DNA of 52,284 nt, taken from Aquidulcibacter sp. GTDB lineage: Bacteria; Pseudomonadota; Alphaproteobacteria; Caulobacterales; Aquidulcibacteraceae. How positions within the stretch are numbered: position 1 is the stretch's first letter; every line of letters begins with the position of its first letter. Location of the stretch: assembly GCA_027532555.1 (NCBI GenBank), contig JAPZTJ010000015.1:1-52284 (forward strand), written 5' to 3'. The position numbers and the translations under genes are program-made. This document shows, one piece after another, positions 6,797-14,944 of the stretch. A model generated the notes under the pieces. That model did not search any database. It worked only from the letters and a program-made list of their open reading frames with translations, and was not told the DNA's origin.

Positions 6797-8179
6797 ATGA
6801 CTGACGCGACCGCCTTTGATTTCGACCTGTTTGTCATTGGTGCGGGGTCTGGGGGCGTGCGGGCGGCGCGGATGAGTGCGGCGTTTGGGGCTAAGGTGGC
6901 GGTGGCGGAAGAGTACCGGATTGGCGGTACCTGTGTGATCCGAGGCTGTGTGCCCAAGAAGCTGTTGATCTATGCCTCTGAATTTGGTCATGAGATGGCC
7001 GATATCGCGCCGGGCTATGGCTGGACGTTTGAGGGCGCGAAGTTTGATTGGCCGACGCTCCGCGACAATGTTGGCGCGGAAGTGGACCGCTTGAGCGGGA
7101 TTTATGCGCGCAATTTGCGTAATTCTGGCGTCACCATCTTTGAAGCGCGCGCCGAAATTACCGGCCCCAATAGCGTGAAGCTCTCCACCGGAGAGACGAT
7201 TACGGCCAAGACGATCATGATCGCGACGGGCGGCAAGCCTTCTGTGCCCAGTGATGTGCCGGGGATTGAGCATGCAATCACGTCGAACGAAATCTTTCTG
7301 TTGGACGCGCTTCCTAAGTCGATCCTGATCGCCGGCGGGGGCTATATCGCGGTTGAATTTGCCTTTTTGTTGAAGGGCTTGGGCGTCGATGTGACGTTGC
7401 TCTATCGTGGCGATACCGTGCTACGTGGCTTTGACGATGATGTGCGCTTGCATGTGCATGGCGAGCTGAAGCGCAAGGGGATTCGGGTGGTGACGCACAC
7501 TGTGTTGACCCGCGTTGATAAGACCGATGCGGGCCTTACCGCCCATCTCGCCAATGGCCAAAGCGTGCACACAAACGCCCTGATGCTGGCCGTGGGCCGC
7601 GACCCCTATAGCGAAGGCCTAGGCTGTGAGGCAGCTGGCGTTGAGCGCCAAGCCAATGGCGCGATCAAGGTTGATGCCTATTCGCAAACCAGCGTGCCTT
7701 CCATCTATGCGGTTGGCGACGTGACCAATCGGATGAATTTGACGCCAGTGGCAATCCGCGAAGGGGCGTGCTTTGCCGCAACCGTGTTTGGCGGCACACC
7801 CATGTCGTTTGACCATGATATGATTGCGACGGCTGTCTTCTCGCAACCACCCACGGGTACAGTCGGCCTGTCGGAAGCCGATGCGCGGGCGAAATATGGC
7901 CCGGTCGATATCTATAAGACAACATTCCGGCCCATGCGCTATGTCATGCCCAATGACGAGACGCGGATGTTGATGAAACTGATCGTGCGGCCCGCCGACA
8001 ATGTGGTGATTGGCTGTCATATCGTGGGACCAGATGCCGCCGAGATCATCCAAGCCGTCGGCATTGCGGTGAAGCACGGCCTGACCAAAGCCCAATTTGA
8101 CGCCACATGCGCGGTTCACCCCACCGTGGCGGAAGAGCTGGTAACAATGAAAGAGAAGTGGGTACCACCGGTTCTTTAG
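6797..8179 (+). CDS. gor: Glutathione-disulfide reductase
   Basis: This FAD/NADPH enzyme reduces oxidised glutathione. The 460-residue product has the N-terminal dinucleotide fold VIGAGSGGVRAAR, the redox-active disulfide GGTCVIRGCVPKK (Cys46 and Cys51), a second nucleotide-binding fold IAGGGYIAVEFA, the FAD motif YAVGDVTNR, and the C-terminal HPTVAEE with the catalytic His-Glu pair. The length fits the family. The nearest relatives in the same superfamily (lipoamide and mercuric reductases) are less likely because of the CVIRGCVPKK form. It appears to be a single-gene transcript. Confidence 0.93.
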   Translation: MTDATAFDFDLFVIGAGSGGVRAARMSAAFGAKVAVAEEYRIGGTCVIRGCVPKKLLIYASEFGHEMADIAPGYGWTFEGAKFDWPTLRDNVGAEVDRLSGIYARNLRNSGVTIFEARAEITGPNSVKLSTGETITAKTIMIATGGKPSVPSDVPGIEHAITSNEIFLLDALPKSILIAGGGYIAVEFAFLLKGLGVDVTLLYRGDTVLRGFDDDVRLHVHGELKRKGIRVVTHTVLTRVDKTDAGLTAHLANGQSVHTNALMLAVGRDPYSEGLGCEAAGVERQANGAIKVDAYSQTSVPSIYAVGDVTNRMNLTPVAIREGACFAATVFGGTPMSFDHDMIATAVFSQPPTGTVGLSEADARAKYGPVDIYKTTFRPMRYVMPNDETRMLMKLIVRPADNVVIGCHIVGPDAAEIIQAVGIAVKHGLTKAQFDATCAVHPTVAEELVTMKEKWVPPVL

Positions 8180-8233
8180 GCTTATTCAGTCAAACTACCG
8201 CTATTTGCAAAGCTGTTAGGTAATATGTAACTA

Positions 8234-8248
8234 ATTGGTAATACCAAT
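8234..8248. promoter_or_regulatory. 15-bp palindrome upstream of the receiver-domain gene
   Basis: ATTGGTA-A-TACCAAT is a perfect 7-bp dyad with a one-base centre. It lies 54 bp before the response-regulator ATG at 8303 and is a plausible dimer operator. No regulator can be assigned. Confidence 0.35.
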
Positions 8249-8302
8249 GGGTAAAGTCTTTCTGCGTGCTCTCTCCACACCAAAAAATAAGGCAAGGTGG
8301 CG

Positions 8303-8851
8303 ATGCGCCAATCCTCTCAAAACAGAGCCGTCTCGATCCTACTGGCTGAGTTTAACCCGCAATTCCGTTCAGCTGTCCGGTCCATCCTATTATATCATCA
8401 GTTTAGCAAAATCACCGAAGTTTCTGATTCCAAGAACTTTATCGACGTTAATCGAACGAGTAGTTTTGATGTGATTTTACTAGACTCGAGTATCCCAAAT
8501 TTGGATGCGATCTCGGTCACGCGCTTCATTCGCTCCGGTAAATTGGGGGTCAACCGCGCAGCGGTGATCATTCTCCTCTCCCATCGCAGCGACTTGACGT
8601 TTATCTATGAGGCGCGCGAGGCGGGTGTGACAGAAATTGTCGCCAAGCCGTTTTCCAGCGCAGCCCTGATGGCGCGCCTAACCAGTTCCATAGATAAGCC
8701 CAGACCCTTTATCACCTCGGACGGCTATACCGGCCCGTGTCGGAGAACTGGGGAGGTGGAGTCCTTTATCGCGCCGCCCAAAGAACGGGTTGACGATCAC
8801 CTCGCGGCGCAAAGCGATGATCTGATCATTCTCTCACGCGACGCGTTCTGA
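8303..8851 (+). CDS. Stand-alone receiver-domain (response regulator-like) protein
   Basis: The 182-residue protein consists of a CheY-like receiver domain (about residues 8-130) plus a C-terminal tail of about 50 residues without a recognisable output domain. The phospho-acceptor Asp is in VILLDSSIPNLD, the switch Ser in IILLSHRSD and the conserved Lys in VAKPFSS. The usual Asp-Asp metal pair is replaced by Ala-Glu (LLAEFNP), so phosphorylation may be weak or absent. I chose the ATG at 8303, with AAGG upstream; an in-frame GTG lies at 8297. No histidine kinase is nearby. The target is unknown. Confidence 0.8.
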   Translation: MRQSSQNRAVSILLAEFNPQFRSAVRSILLYHQFSKITEVSDSKNFIDVNRTSSFDVILLDSSIPNLDAISVTRFIRSGKLGVNRAAVIILLSHRSDLTFIYEAREAGVTEIVAKPFSSAALMARLTSSIDKPRPFITSDGYTGPCRRTGEVESFIAPPKERVDDHLAAQSDDLIILSRDAF

Positions 8852-8857
8852 ACGGGG

Positions 8858-9667
8858 TCAACCGAACAGCGCAATCGTCTGGCGGCAGGCCAAGAGGGGT
8901 TTGCCGTCAGAGGCCCAAAGGTAAGAATTTTGGGCCGAATAACCGTCCCCAATCGCCTCACTTTTCAGATGGGCGGCATACCATCCGTCTGGGCTAGATA
9001 GGTCGTCGGTTAGGAAATCGACCATCCAAGTCATGGTGCTCAGTGGGGTGAATGTGTCAAACAAGCTGAGGGCCGCCGGTGGCGGGGCGTCGGCCAAGGC
9101 CAAAAGGGTGGCTTCTGAATAATCCTCATGGCTATCCAGCGCTTTCAGCCACCAATAAATGTCTGCGTCCGTCGCGCCAGAAACGGGTAAGCCCCCTTTC
9201 GCCACGCGCATGTCGAAATGGTCAGTAAAGAGCGGGCGCGGCCGATCTTTCGAGAAGGGCCGAAACACGTCATCTGGGGTCGGTAGGCTGGGCATGTCCA
9301 ACAGCACTTGCCGCTTCGCTGACACACGACTGGCCCCGAAGCAGAAGGTCGCATGCACGCCAAAGCCGGCTTCGCTTGTCAAATCGGCAGTCACAAAGGC
9401 GGCAGACTTGCCCTGCCGCAGCATGTTTGGGCGGATGGCAACATCGCCTGCACTGGGGCCCGCAAAAGCGATCAAGGCAGAGCGCAGCGTTGGTAGGTCT
9501 GGATAGGCCATGCGGACAGCGCGTAAGCAAAGGGCCGCTGAAATGCCGCCGTAGAGGGTGCGGCCTTGCATCCAATCAGGCCCGACGGTGACATGAAACT
9601 GCCCGTCCGTTTCGGCCATTTGGCCTAAAAGCGCATCAAAGCGGGTGGGGGCTTGATCTTCGCTCAT
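8858..9667 (-). CDS. Acyl-CoA thioesterase family protein (double hotdog)
   Basis: The 269-residue product matches the TesB-like thioesterase architecture of two hotdog halves. The first half contains WMQGRTLYGGISAALCLRA. The second contains MTWMVDFLTDDL and ends with NSYLWASDGKPLLACRQTIA. Such enzymes hydrolyse acyl-CoA to free acid and CoA. It is last in a three-gene minus-strand operon: its ATG overlaps the TGA of the isomerase-like gene (ATGA at 9664-9667). This suggests joint work on one catabolic or CoA-linked pathway. The substrate cannot be read from the sequence. Confidence 0.8.
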   Translation of the reverse strand: MSEDQAPTRFDALLGQMAETDGQFHVTVGPDWMQGRTLYGGISAALCLRAVRMAYPDLPTLRSALIAFAGPSAGDVAIRPNMLRQGKSAAFVTADLTSEAGFGVHATFCFGASRVSAKRQVLLDMPSLPTPDDVFRPFSKDRPRPLFTDHFDMRVAKGGLPVSGATDADIYWWLKALDSHEDYSEATLLALADAPPPAALSLFDTFTPLSTMTWMVDFLTDDLSSPDGWYAAHLKSEAIGDGYSAQNSYLWASDGKPLLACRQTIALFG

Positions 9668-10263
9668 GCGGCTAAGGCCTCTTGCACTTGGCCCAAACGG
9701 TCCTTGCCAAAGTAAAGCTCGTCGGCCACGAAAAAGCTGGGGATGCCAAAGACGCCGCGGGCAACCGCCGCTTCTGTATTGGCCACTAGGGTGGCTTTCA
9801 CATCGGGCTCTGCGGTGGCCGCCATCAGGGCAGGGCCATCTAGGCCGGCTTGGGTCAGGACTTCTGCGATCACGTTCATATCATCCATCTTCAAGCCATC
9901 TTCCCAGAAGCCCTTGAGTACCGCTTCGAGATAGGGTGTGCCAATTCCTGCGGCTTGCGCAGCCACAAGACCGCGAATTGCGTGGATGGAATTCAGCGGA
10001 AAATGCGGGTTCATTTTAAAGGCAGTCAGCTTGTGACGGGCGATAAAGCGGCGCATCTCCAGCATCTCATAATCCATTTTGCCTTTAATGCCGCCAAACG
10101 CCACCATGGGGGCTTGGTTGCTGGTGGCTTTGAAGATGCCGCCCAGCAGGCAGGGGGTGATGACAAGCTCTGCCCCAGTAGCTTCAAGAATTGGCCCCAA
10201 GGCATGATAGGCCAAATAGGCATTTGGGCTCGCAAAATCGAAAATAAATTCAAGCTGTTTCAT
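9664..10263 (-). CDS. 2-hydroxychromene-2-carboxylate isomerase / kappa-GST-like protein
   Basis: The 199-residue product has the thioredoxin-fold opening MKQLEFIFDFASPNAYLAYH, with the Ser-Pro-like active-site segment of HCCA isomerases. A long helical insertion follows, then the typical ending GVFGIPSFFVADELYFGKDR. Family members use glutathione, for example in naphthalene breakdown or as kappa-class GSTs. The start at 10263 (MKQLEF) has GAGGA upstream, whereas the reading frame runs 62 codons further without support. It sits between an SDR and a thioesterase in a tight operon, so a role in breakdown of an organic acid or CoA ester is likely. Confidence 0.85.
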   Translation of the reverse strand: MKQLEFIFDFASPNAYLAYHALGPILEATGAELVITPCLLGGIFKATSNQAPMVAFGGIKGKMDYEMLEMRRFIARHKLTAFKMNPHFPLNSIHAIRGLVAAQAAGIGTPYLEAVLKGFWEDGLKMDDMNVIAEVLTQAGLDGPALMAATAEPDVKATLVANTEAAVARGVFGIPSFFVADELYFGKDRLGQVQEALAA

Positions 10264-10270
10264 TTCTTCC

Positions 10271-11011
10271 TCACCAGGTTTCGCTTCCAGGCCTAAGATC
10301 CAATTCATGGGTCCAAGCGCATTTGTTTTGGCTCCACAGCCAGACCCAATTCTTCGCGGCTTCATCGACTTGAATGATGTCACCTTTGGCCAAGCGGGCC
10401 TCATAATCGGGCAGAAGGCTTTTGATAAAGGTGCCTTCAACCATGCCATCTAGGATCACATGGGCGACATGCAGGCCTTTCGGCCCGAGTTCGCGCGCCA
10501 TGCTTTGGGCCAGCGCCCGCAGCGCGTGCTTGGCCCCGGCAAAGGCGGAAAAGCCTTCTCGACCTCTAAGGCTCGCCGTCGCGCCGGTGAAAATAATCGT
10601 GCCCCGACCGCGCGGGGTCATCACGCGGGCAGCCTCGCGCCCGGCGACAAAGCCTGCGAAGGCCGCCATCTCCCAAACCTTTTGATACACGCGTGAGGTG
10701 GTATCGGTGATGGAGAAGCGCACATTGGCCCCGATGTTGAAGGCCACCACCTCAAGATCACCAATCTCGGCCTCGATCTTGTTGATCAATGCCACCATCA
10801 GCTCTTCCTCGCGGGCATCAATGCCAAAGGCATGAGCCTGCCCACCTTGATCGCGGATGGATTGGGCCAAGGCCTCTAGGCTATCGAGGTTTCGGGGTCG
10901 TCTGGTCATGCACACAATCATGCCTTGGGCGGCAAAGGCGCGCGCAATGGCTCCGCCTAGGCCATCGCCAGCACCGACAACCAGACAAACTTTCGCGCGC
11001 TCTTCCGTCAT
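10271..11011 (-). CDS. Short-chain dehydrogenase/reductase family protein lacking the catalytic Tyr
   Basis: The 246-residue Rossmann protein has a cofactor motif VVGAGDGLGGAIARAF in place of TGxxxGxG and FNIGAN for the usual NNAG. The YxxxK motif reads FAGAK (Phe157 and Lys161), so the catalytic tyrosine is replaced by phenylalanine. A subgroup of SDRs of this type is known to me in alphaproteobacteria, and they may bind NAD(P) without classical chemistry. It is the first gene of the operon with the isomerase-like and thioesterase genes and is divergent from the HxlR regulator. Confidence 0.85.
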   Translation of the reverse strand: MTEERAKVCLVVGAGDGLGGAIARAFAAQGMIVCMTRRPRNLDSLEALAQSIRDQGGQAHAFGIDAREEELMVALINKIEAEIGDLEVVAFNIGANVRFSITDTTSRVYQKVWEMAAFAGFVAGREAARVMTPRGRGTIIFTGATASLRGREGFSAFAGAKHALRALAQSMARELGPKGLHVAHVILDGMVEGTFIKSLLPDYEARLAKGDIIQVDEAAKNWVWLWSQNKCAWTHELDLRPGSETW

Positions 11012-11075
11012 GCTTGCTTTTTCCTTGGTCAGACGATTATAGTCAGTCCATAAACTAAACGCACTTAAAGGGTGG

Positions 11076-11087
11076 CGCTGGCCAGCG
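11076..11087. promoter_or_regulatory. 12-bp palindrome in the SDR/HxlR divergent promoter region
   Basis: CGCTGGCCAGCG is a perfect palindrome midway between the SDR start (11011) and the HxlR start (11128). TAGT and ACTA, separated by 10 bp, occur just to its left. Position makes it a candidate site for the neighbouring HxlR regulator. Confidence 0.3.
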
Positions 11088-11127
11088 TCAATTGCCTCCG
11101 CAACGTCAACTGAGAGAGAATTTGCAC

Positions 11128-11571
11128 ATGCGCTGGAGCGAGCTTGAGTCTGCCGATTGTCCGATCGCCCGGGCCTTGAGCATTTTGGGGGACCGCTGGA
11201 CCCTGATGATCCTGCGCGACTGCTTCTTTGGCGTACATCGGTTTGAAGCGTTTCAAGCTAATTTGGGCATTTCTCGCACGATTTTGCGCGACCGTCTGGC
11301 GCATTTGGTTCAGGCCGGTATTTTGGTGCAGCGCCCCTATCAAGATCGCCCGGTCCGTTATGATTATGTGCTGAGTGCCAAGGGCAAAGCGCTCAATGGC
11401 GTGATGCTGATGCTGGGCGAATGGGGGCGTACTGCCGTTGATGGCCAACCTGAAACCCAAATCCGCCATCGCCACCAAACCTGCGGCCACGTGCTGACGC
11501 CTTATGTCGCTTGTGCTGCGTGCGGGGAAGAAGTGGTGGCGAAGGATGTCCGCGCGGTGCGGGCAGCGTGA
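11128..11571 (+). CDS. HxlR-family winged-helix transcriptional regulator
   Basis: The 147-residue product from MRWSELESADCPI carries the HxlR signature: an N-terminal Cys in DCPIARALSILGDRWTLMIL, then RFEAFQANLGISRTILRDRL as the recognition helix region, and the wing LVQRPYQDRPVRYDY. The C-terminus has extra paired cysteines (CAACGEE) and a preceding CGH, possibly a small metal or redox element. I prefer the ATG at 11128, preceded by GAGAGA. It is divergent from the SDR-isomerase-thioesterase operon and is its most likely regulator. Confidence 0.85.
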   Translation: MRWSELESADCPIARALSILGDRWTLMILRDCFFGVHRFEAFQANLGISRTILRDRLAHLVQAGILVQRPYQDRPVRYDYVLSAKGKALNGVMLMLGEWGRTAVDGQPETQIRHRHQTCGHVLTPYVACAACGEEVVAKDVRAVRAA

Positions 11572-11687
11572 GGGCTGGCCCCTGCCGCTTGGCCGCCTGC
11601 GGGGGTTCGGCGCCTGCGCGGATTCTGCCGAAGGCCGTGAAGGGGAGGCCGACTATGCCTAGGTCGCGTTCTTACCAAGCACTTAGC

Positions 11688-12548
11688 TTAAGCGGCCTCA
11701 AATTCTTCTGAAGCAATTTGCCAGAGTAAATCTGCTTGGGTCCAGCGGTCACAGGCATCGCCACCTGTGCCATCACTCTGCGCTTGATGCGCATAATAGA
11801 GCCAATGGGTTTGACCGCCGAAGGGCACTTTGTAAGGTAAAAGTTCAATCGCAAAGATCAGAACATTCTTGTGGTCAGAAGCCGCTTTGAAGGCGGTAAA
11901 GCAGCGTCGCCACATCTCGCGAAAATGGATAACAAAGGGGCGCTGATCGCCTGGGGCGATGCTAACTTGGGCATGGCACGCGTCTGCGATCCTGCCGTGC
12001 AGGAAGCGAACACGCTCAAAAATTGGCATGAGGAAGTCAAACTTTGCCTCAATGTCTCCATAGGTCATCTCATGGCCGCAATAATAGTGCGACAAGTCCG
12101 CGTTGAACCTGACCTCTGGAAAGCGCCCAACCATATCGACTGTCCGACGGATGTCTTGGGTTATCGTCGCGCGGTGGGTCTCAATATAGAGGGGATAATC
12201 ATGCTGCGCCGAGGCCTCTAGAACGGCCCCAACCAAACGATCCATTTCTAAATCTGTCTCAAAGCCGGTGCCGACATGTAAGGTGGTCGCGTCTAGGCCT
12301 AATTCATGGTGCTGTTTGGCGATGGAAGCCGCGTTTTCGGGCGTCAAAACCCGCCCCATGCCGGTTGCCTTCAGCCCAGCCGCCAAAACGTGCTCTGGAA
12401 AATAGTGCTGCACCCCTGCATAGCCTGCCGTTTTGGCAGCCTCGATAATAGCACCAAAATCGCCCTTCGGCCCTGCAGACCAGTCGGGTAGACCCATCCC
12501 AGTGACACTGTTCAGATCCCGACGCAGAGACGGCTTTTGGTGCTTCAT
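11688..12548 (-). CDS. Xylose isomerase-like TIM-barrel protein
   Basis: The 286-residue product resembles the sugar phosphate isomerase/epimerase (AP endonuclease 2) superfamily. Candidate metal ligands lie in LHVGTGF, LYIETHRAT, FNADLSHYYCGHE and FLHGRIADACHAQV. The Glu in IETH and His/Asp residues at the strand ends fit a divalent-metal TIM barrel. The ATG at 12548 (MKHQKPS) is my choice; ATG 12557 is also possible, and the frame upstream of both looks non-coding. It is divergent from the PhyH-family gene, so the two may share a pathway. The substrate is unknown. Confidence 0.75.
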   Translation of the reverse strand: MKHQKPSLRRDLNSVTGMGLPDWSAGPKGDFGAIIEAAKTAGYAGVQHYFPEHVLAAGLKATGMGRVLTPENAASIAKQHHELGLDATTLHVGTGFETDLEMDRLVGAVLEASAQHDYPLYIETHRATITQDIRRTVDMVGRFPEVRFNADLSHYYCGHEMTYGDIEAKFDFLMPIFERVRFLHGRIADACHAQVSIAPGDQRPFVIHFREMWRRCFTAFKAASDHKNVLIFAIELLPYKVPFGGQTHWLYYAHQAQSDGTGGDACDRWTQADLLWQIASEEFEAA

Positions 12549-12793
12549 CAATTTCATCCGCTTTGAGATGCCGACGCTTACATTGGCGCTTTTAAGACCA
12601 AAACGACTCTGAGCGAGCTTGCTAGGCAAGGGCGCTGATTGTGCCTCATAAGCATTATTCACCCTTGGTAACAAAACAATTAATCTACTAAATTGGGCAT
12701 TTATCCTGTTTGTATTGCTGATAATTGAACCGTGAAACGGATTGTGACGCTCAGAATCCATAGGCAGAAAATCAGGAAGCGGGAGAAATCGAA

Positions 12794-13609
12794 TTGGTCT
12801 CTTTGACAACAGCCGAACAGGAAGCGTGGGAAACCGATGGCTATTTCATTCGCCGGGGTTTTGACAGTGCTGAAAATGTTCAAGCCATGTGCGATGAACT
12901 GGTTGATCTGATCCGCGCGGACCCTCCCAGTGCACATGGTGGCGTTCCCGGTTATTTGATCGATGGGGCCTTATATGTGCAGCCAGAAGCAAAAACCCCG
13001 CCCCATGCCGTCAACCCAGAAGACTTTGTAGCCAAGGTCTTTAACGCACATTTGGTTGGAAATACCCGCGATTTTGCCCATTCACCTGCCGTGGGTGAGC
13101 TTGTTGGTGACATATTGGGGCCTGATTTGGATGTGTTTCAAACACAGTTCATTCTGAAGAATCCGGGCGCTTGGGGCCAGCCGTGGCATCAAGATAGCCA
13201 TTACTTCAACTTTGACCAGCAGCCTCAAGTCGGGCTGTGGTTGGCACTCACGGAAGCCACTTTAGAAAATGGATGTCTGCATGTGATCCCGGGGTCCCAT
13301 AAGCGGCCCCTGCAACGCCATGAGCCTGATCTGCGACCTGGTGCCAATCAAGGTTATCTTGAAATCATGGGGCTGAGTGAGGAGCGTTCGGTTCCCGTCA
13401 CCATGAAGCCCGGCGATCTCCTCGTGTTTCACTCTTACTTAATCCACCGCTCGACCGACAATGTCGCGCCGTCACGTCGTGCGGCGATGGTCTATCATTT
13501 TGGTCGGGCAAACACCGTCAATCTTGCCGCGCCAGAGATCCAGAAACTTCAAGCCATGGTCACAAGCTGGGCACCCGTATTGCGGGATGGCCAGACCGTC
13601 GCGGCCTAA
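12794..13609 (+). CDS. Phytanoyl-CoA dioxygenase (PhyH) family protein
   Basis: The 271-residue protein is an Fe(II)/2-oxoglutarate oxygenase. The metal triad is visible as WHQDSHYF (His132 and Asp134) and the distal FHSYLIHRSTDN (His218). The PhyH-typical ENGCLHVIPGSHK lies between them. The start is TTG at 12794 with GGGAG eight bases upstream. Family members hydroxylate CoA esters, ectoine, quaternary amines or secondary metabolites, and the substrate here cannot be assigned. It is divergent from a xylose isomerase-like gene and convergent with the BNR-repeat gene. Confidence 0.88.
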   Translation: MVSLTTAEQEAWETDGYFIRRGFDSAENVQAMCDELVDLIRADPPSAHGGVPGYLIDGALYVQPEAKTPPHAVNPEDFVAKVFNAHLVGNTRDFAHSPAVGELVGDILGPDLDVFQTQFILKNPGAWGQPWHQDSHYFNFDQQPQVGLWLALTEATLENGCLHVIPGSHKRPLQRHEPDLRPGANQGYLEIMGLSEERSVPVTMKPGDLLVFHSYLIHRSTDNVAPSRRAAMVYHFGRANTVNLAAPEIQKLQAMVTSWAPVLRDGQTVAA

Positions 13610-13635
13610 AAGAAATAGCTGGCCATCGCTCTAAG

Positions 13636-13673
13636 GGTCCCCGCTGTTTACCTGTGCCATAGCGGGGGCCTTT
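13636..13673. terminator. Terminator-like hairpin between convergent genes
   Basis: GGTCCCCGCT (13636-13645) pairs with AGCGGGGGCC (13661-13670), ten pairs including one G-U, with a 15-nt loop and then TTT. It lies between the stop of the PhyH-family gene and the stop of the minus-strand BNR-repeat gene. The T-run is short, so strength is uncertain. Confidence 0.55.
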
Positions 13674-13678
13674 AGACC

Positions 13679-14770
13679 TTAAAGATTTAAACGGCTGACC
13701 TGCACGCCAATGGCAAAGGCTGTCTTCCCGTTAGCGGCCACGCGAACCTTATTGACGGCTGGGCCCATGCTGGGGGCAGGGGTCCAACTCTTGCCACCAT
13801 CTTGGGTCTCAAAGCCTTGCTGGCGGGTGCCGATAAAGCCGCGATTGGCATTGACAAAGCCAATGCCGAATTGGCGGGCAGCGGCATCTTGGGTCAAGGG
13901 CATTTCGGTCCAGCTTTTGCCGCCATTGGTGGTTTTGATGAAAACTTGGTTGGCATTCTTGTCGTCATAGGTTTGTACCGTCGCATAGCCAATGTCCTTG
14001 GTTGGAAAGCACATTTTCCAGCAATTCTCGAAATTGCGCGTGCCCCGATAAGCCTCTTGCCACGTCTGGCCGCCATCCTCGGTACGCAAGATCAAGGCTT
14101 GGGCTTGCTCCAGATCGCTGGAACTTGCGGCGCAGACAAAGCCCGTGGTTGGGCTAAGGAATTTGACGTCCAAAATCATGCCGGCTTGGGCGGTCAGATC
14201 GATGACTTTCCAGCTTTCGCCACTGTTTTGCGAACGCAAGATGAAAGCCGGGCCACCCACGCGGCCTGCGGCATGGATAAGGTGGCTCACCTTGGCTTCG
14301 CCCTGATAGATGCGGCGGGTGGGCAGAATATCAATGCCACAAATGCCCTTCACCCGCTCAATGCCGTCAGCCATCACCTTCTGCCAGCTCTTGCCGCCAT
14401 CTGTCGTGCGATAGAGGGGGTGGGGGTCGGTGACGCCTGGATAATAGTCCGTGCCGACATTGCCTAGAAAGCCAATTTGCGTATCGACAAAACCCAGCGC
14501 GCGAATGAAGGTGCCCGGCTGGTCCCAAATCTTGGTCCAGACATCGCCGCCATCGAGGCTTTGGTACAATTTGCCCGCCCCATTGCCATACCAAGCCGTT
14601 CGTCCATCGGCGAGCACCACCAAATCATCCTGCTTGCCGCGATAAGGCTCGGTGATCAGCTTTTGCCAAAGCGGTGCAGCGTTTTGTGCTTGGGTGGCCG
14701 TCGCCATGGTACCCGCCATGAGGCCAGCTAGGCCAAAGGAAAGCTCGCGCTTTGTCAGTTCAAAGGTCAT
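13679..14770 (-). CDS. Exported Ycf48-like BNR/photosynthesis-assembly-repeat protein
   Basis: The 363-residue product has an N-terminal export signal (KRELSFGLAGLMAGTMATAT, cleavage near TQAQ). It then has a beta-propeller built from Asp-box repeats: YQSLDGGDVWTK, RTTDGGKSWQKV, RSQNSGESWKV, RTEDGGQTWQEA, KTTNGGKSWTEM and TQDGGKSWTPA. The fold is shared by sialidase-like BNR proteins and the photosystem II factor Ycf48. In non-phototrophs such proteins are periplasmic and of unknown function. Nothing in the window suggests photosynthesis. Confidence 0.85.
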   Translation of the reverse strand: MTFELTKRELSFGLAGLMAGTMATATQAQNAAPLWQKLITEPYRGKQDDLVVLADGRTAWYGNGAGKLYQSLDGGDVWTKIWDQPGTFIRALGFVDTQIGFLGNVGTDYYPGVTDPHPLYRTTDGGKSWQKVMADGIERVKGICGIDILPTRRIYQGEAKVSHLIHAAGRVGGPAFILRSQNSGESWKVIDLTAQAGMILDVKFLSPTTGFVCAASSSDLEQAQALILRTEDGGQTWQEAYRGTRNFENCWKMCFPTKDIGYATVQTYDDKNANQVFIKTTNGGKSWTEMPLTQDAAARQFGIGFVNANRGFIGTRQQGFETQDGGKSWTPAPSMGPAVNKVRVAANGKTAFAIGVQVSRLNL

Positions 14771-14944
14771 GTGGATTCAACCCCTCATCATCATCCAGCC
14801 CGCGACCCCTAACTCTTGGGTTTGTTCGGTCAAGTTAAAGCTTGGTAGGGTTTGTTGAAATCCTGCATCCAAACTGGTGCCCAAGTTCGACAAAAGGTCT
14901 CGCTAAGGCTATGACGGCACGAACCTTTCCACTGGAAATTAAAC

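Noticed and set aside
13802-14467. A 221-codon plus-strand frame opposite the BNR-repeat gene
   Set aside because: It is antisense to a well-supported exported protein, with low-complexity hydrophobic sequence and no motif.
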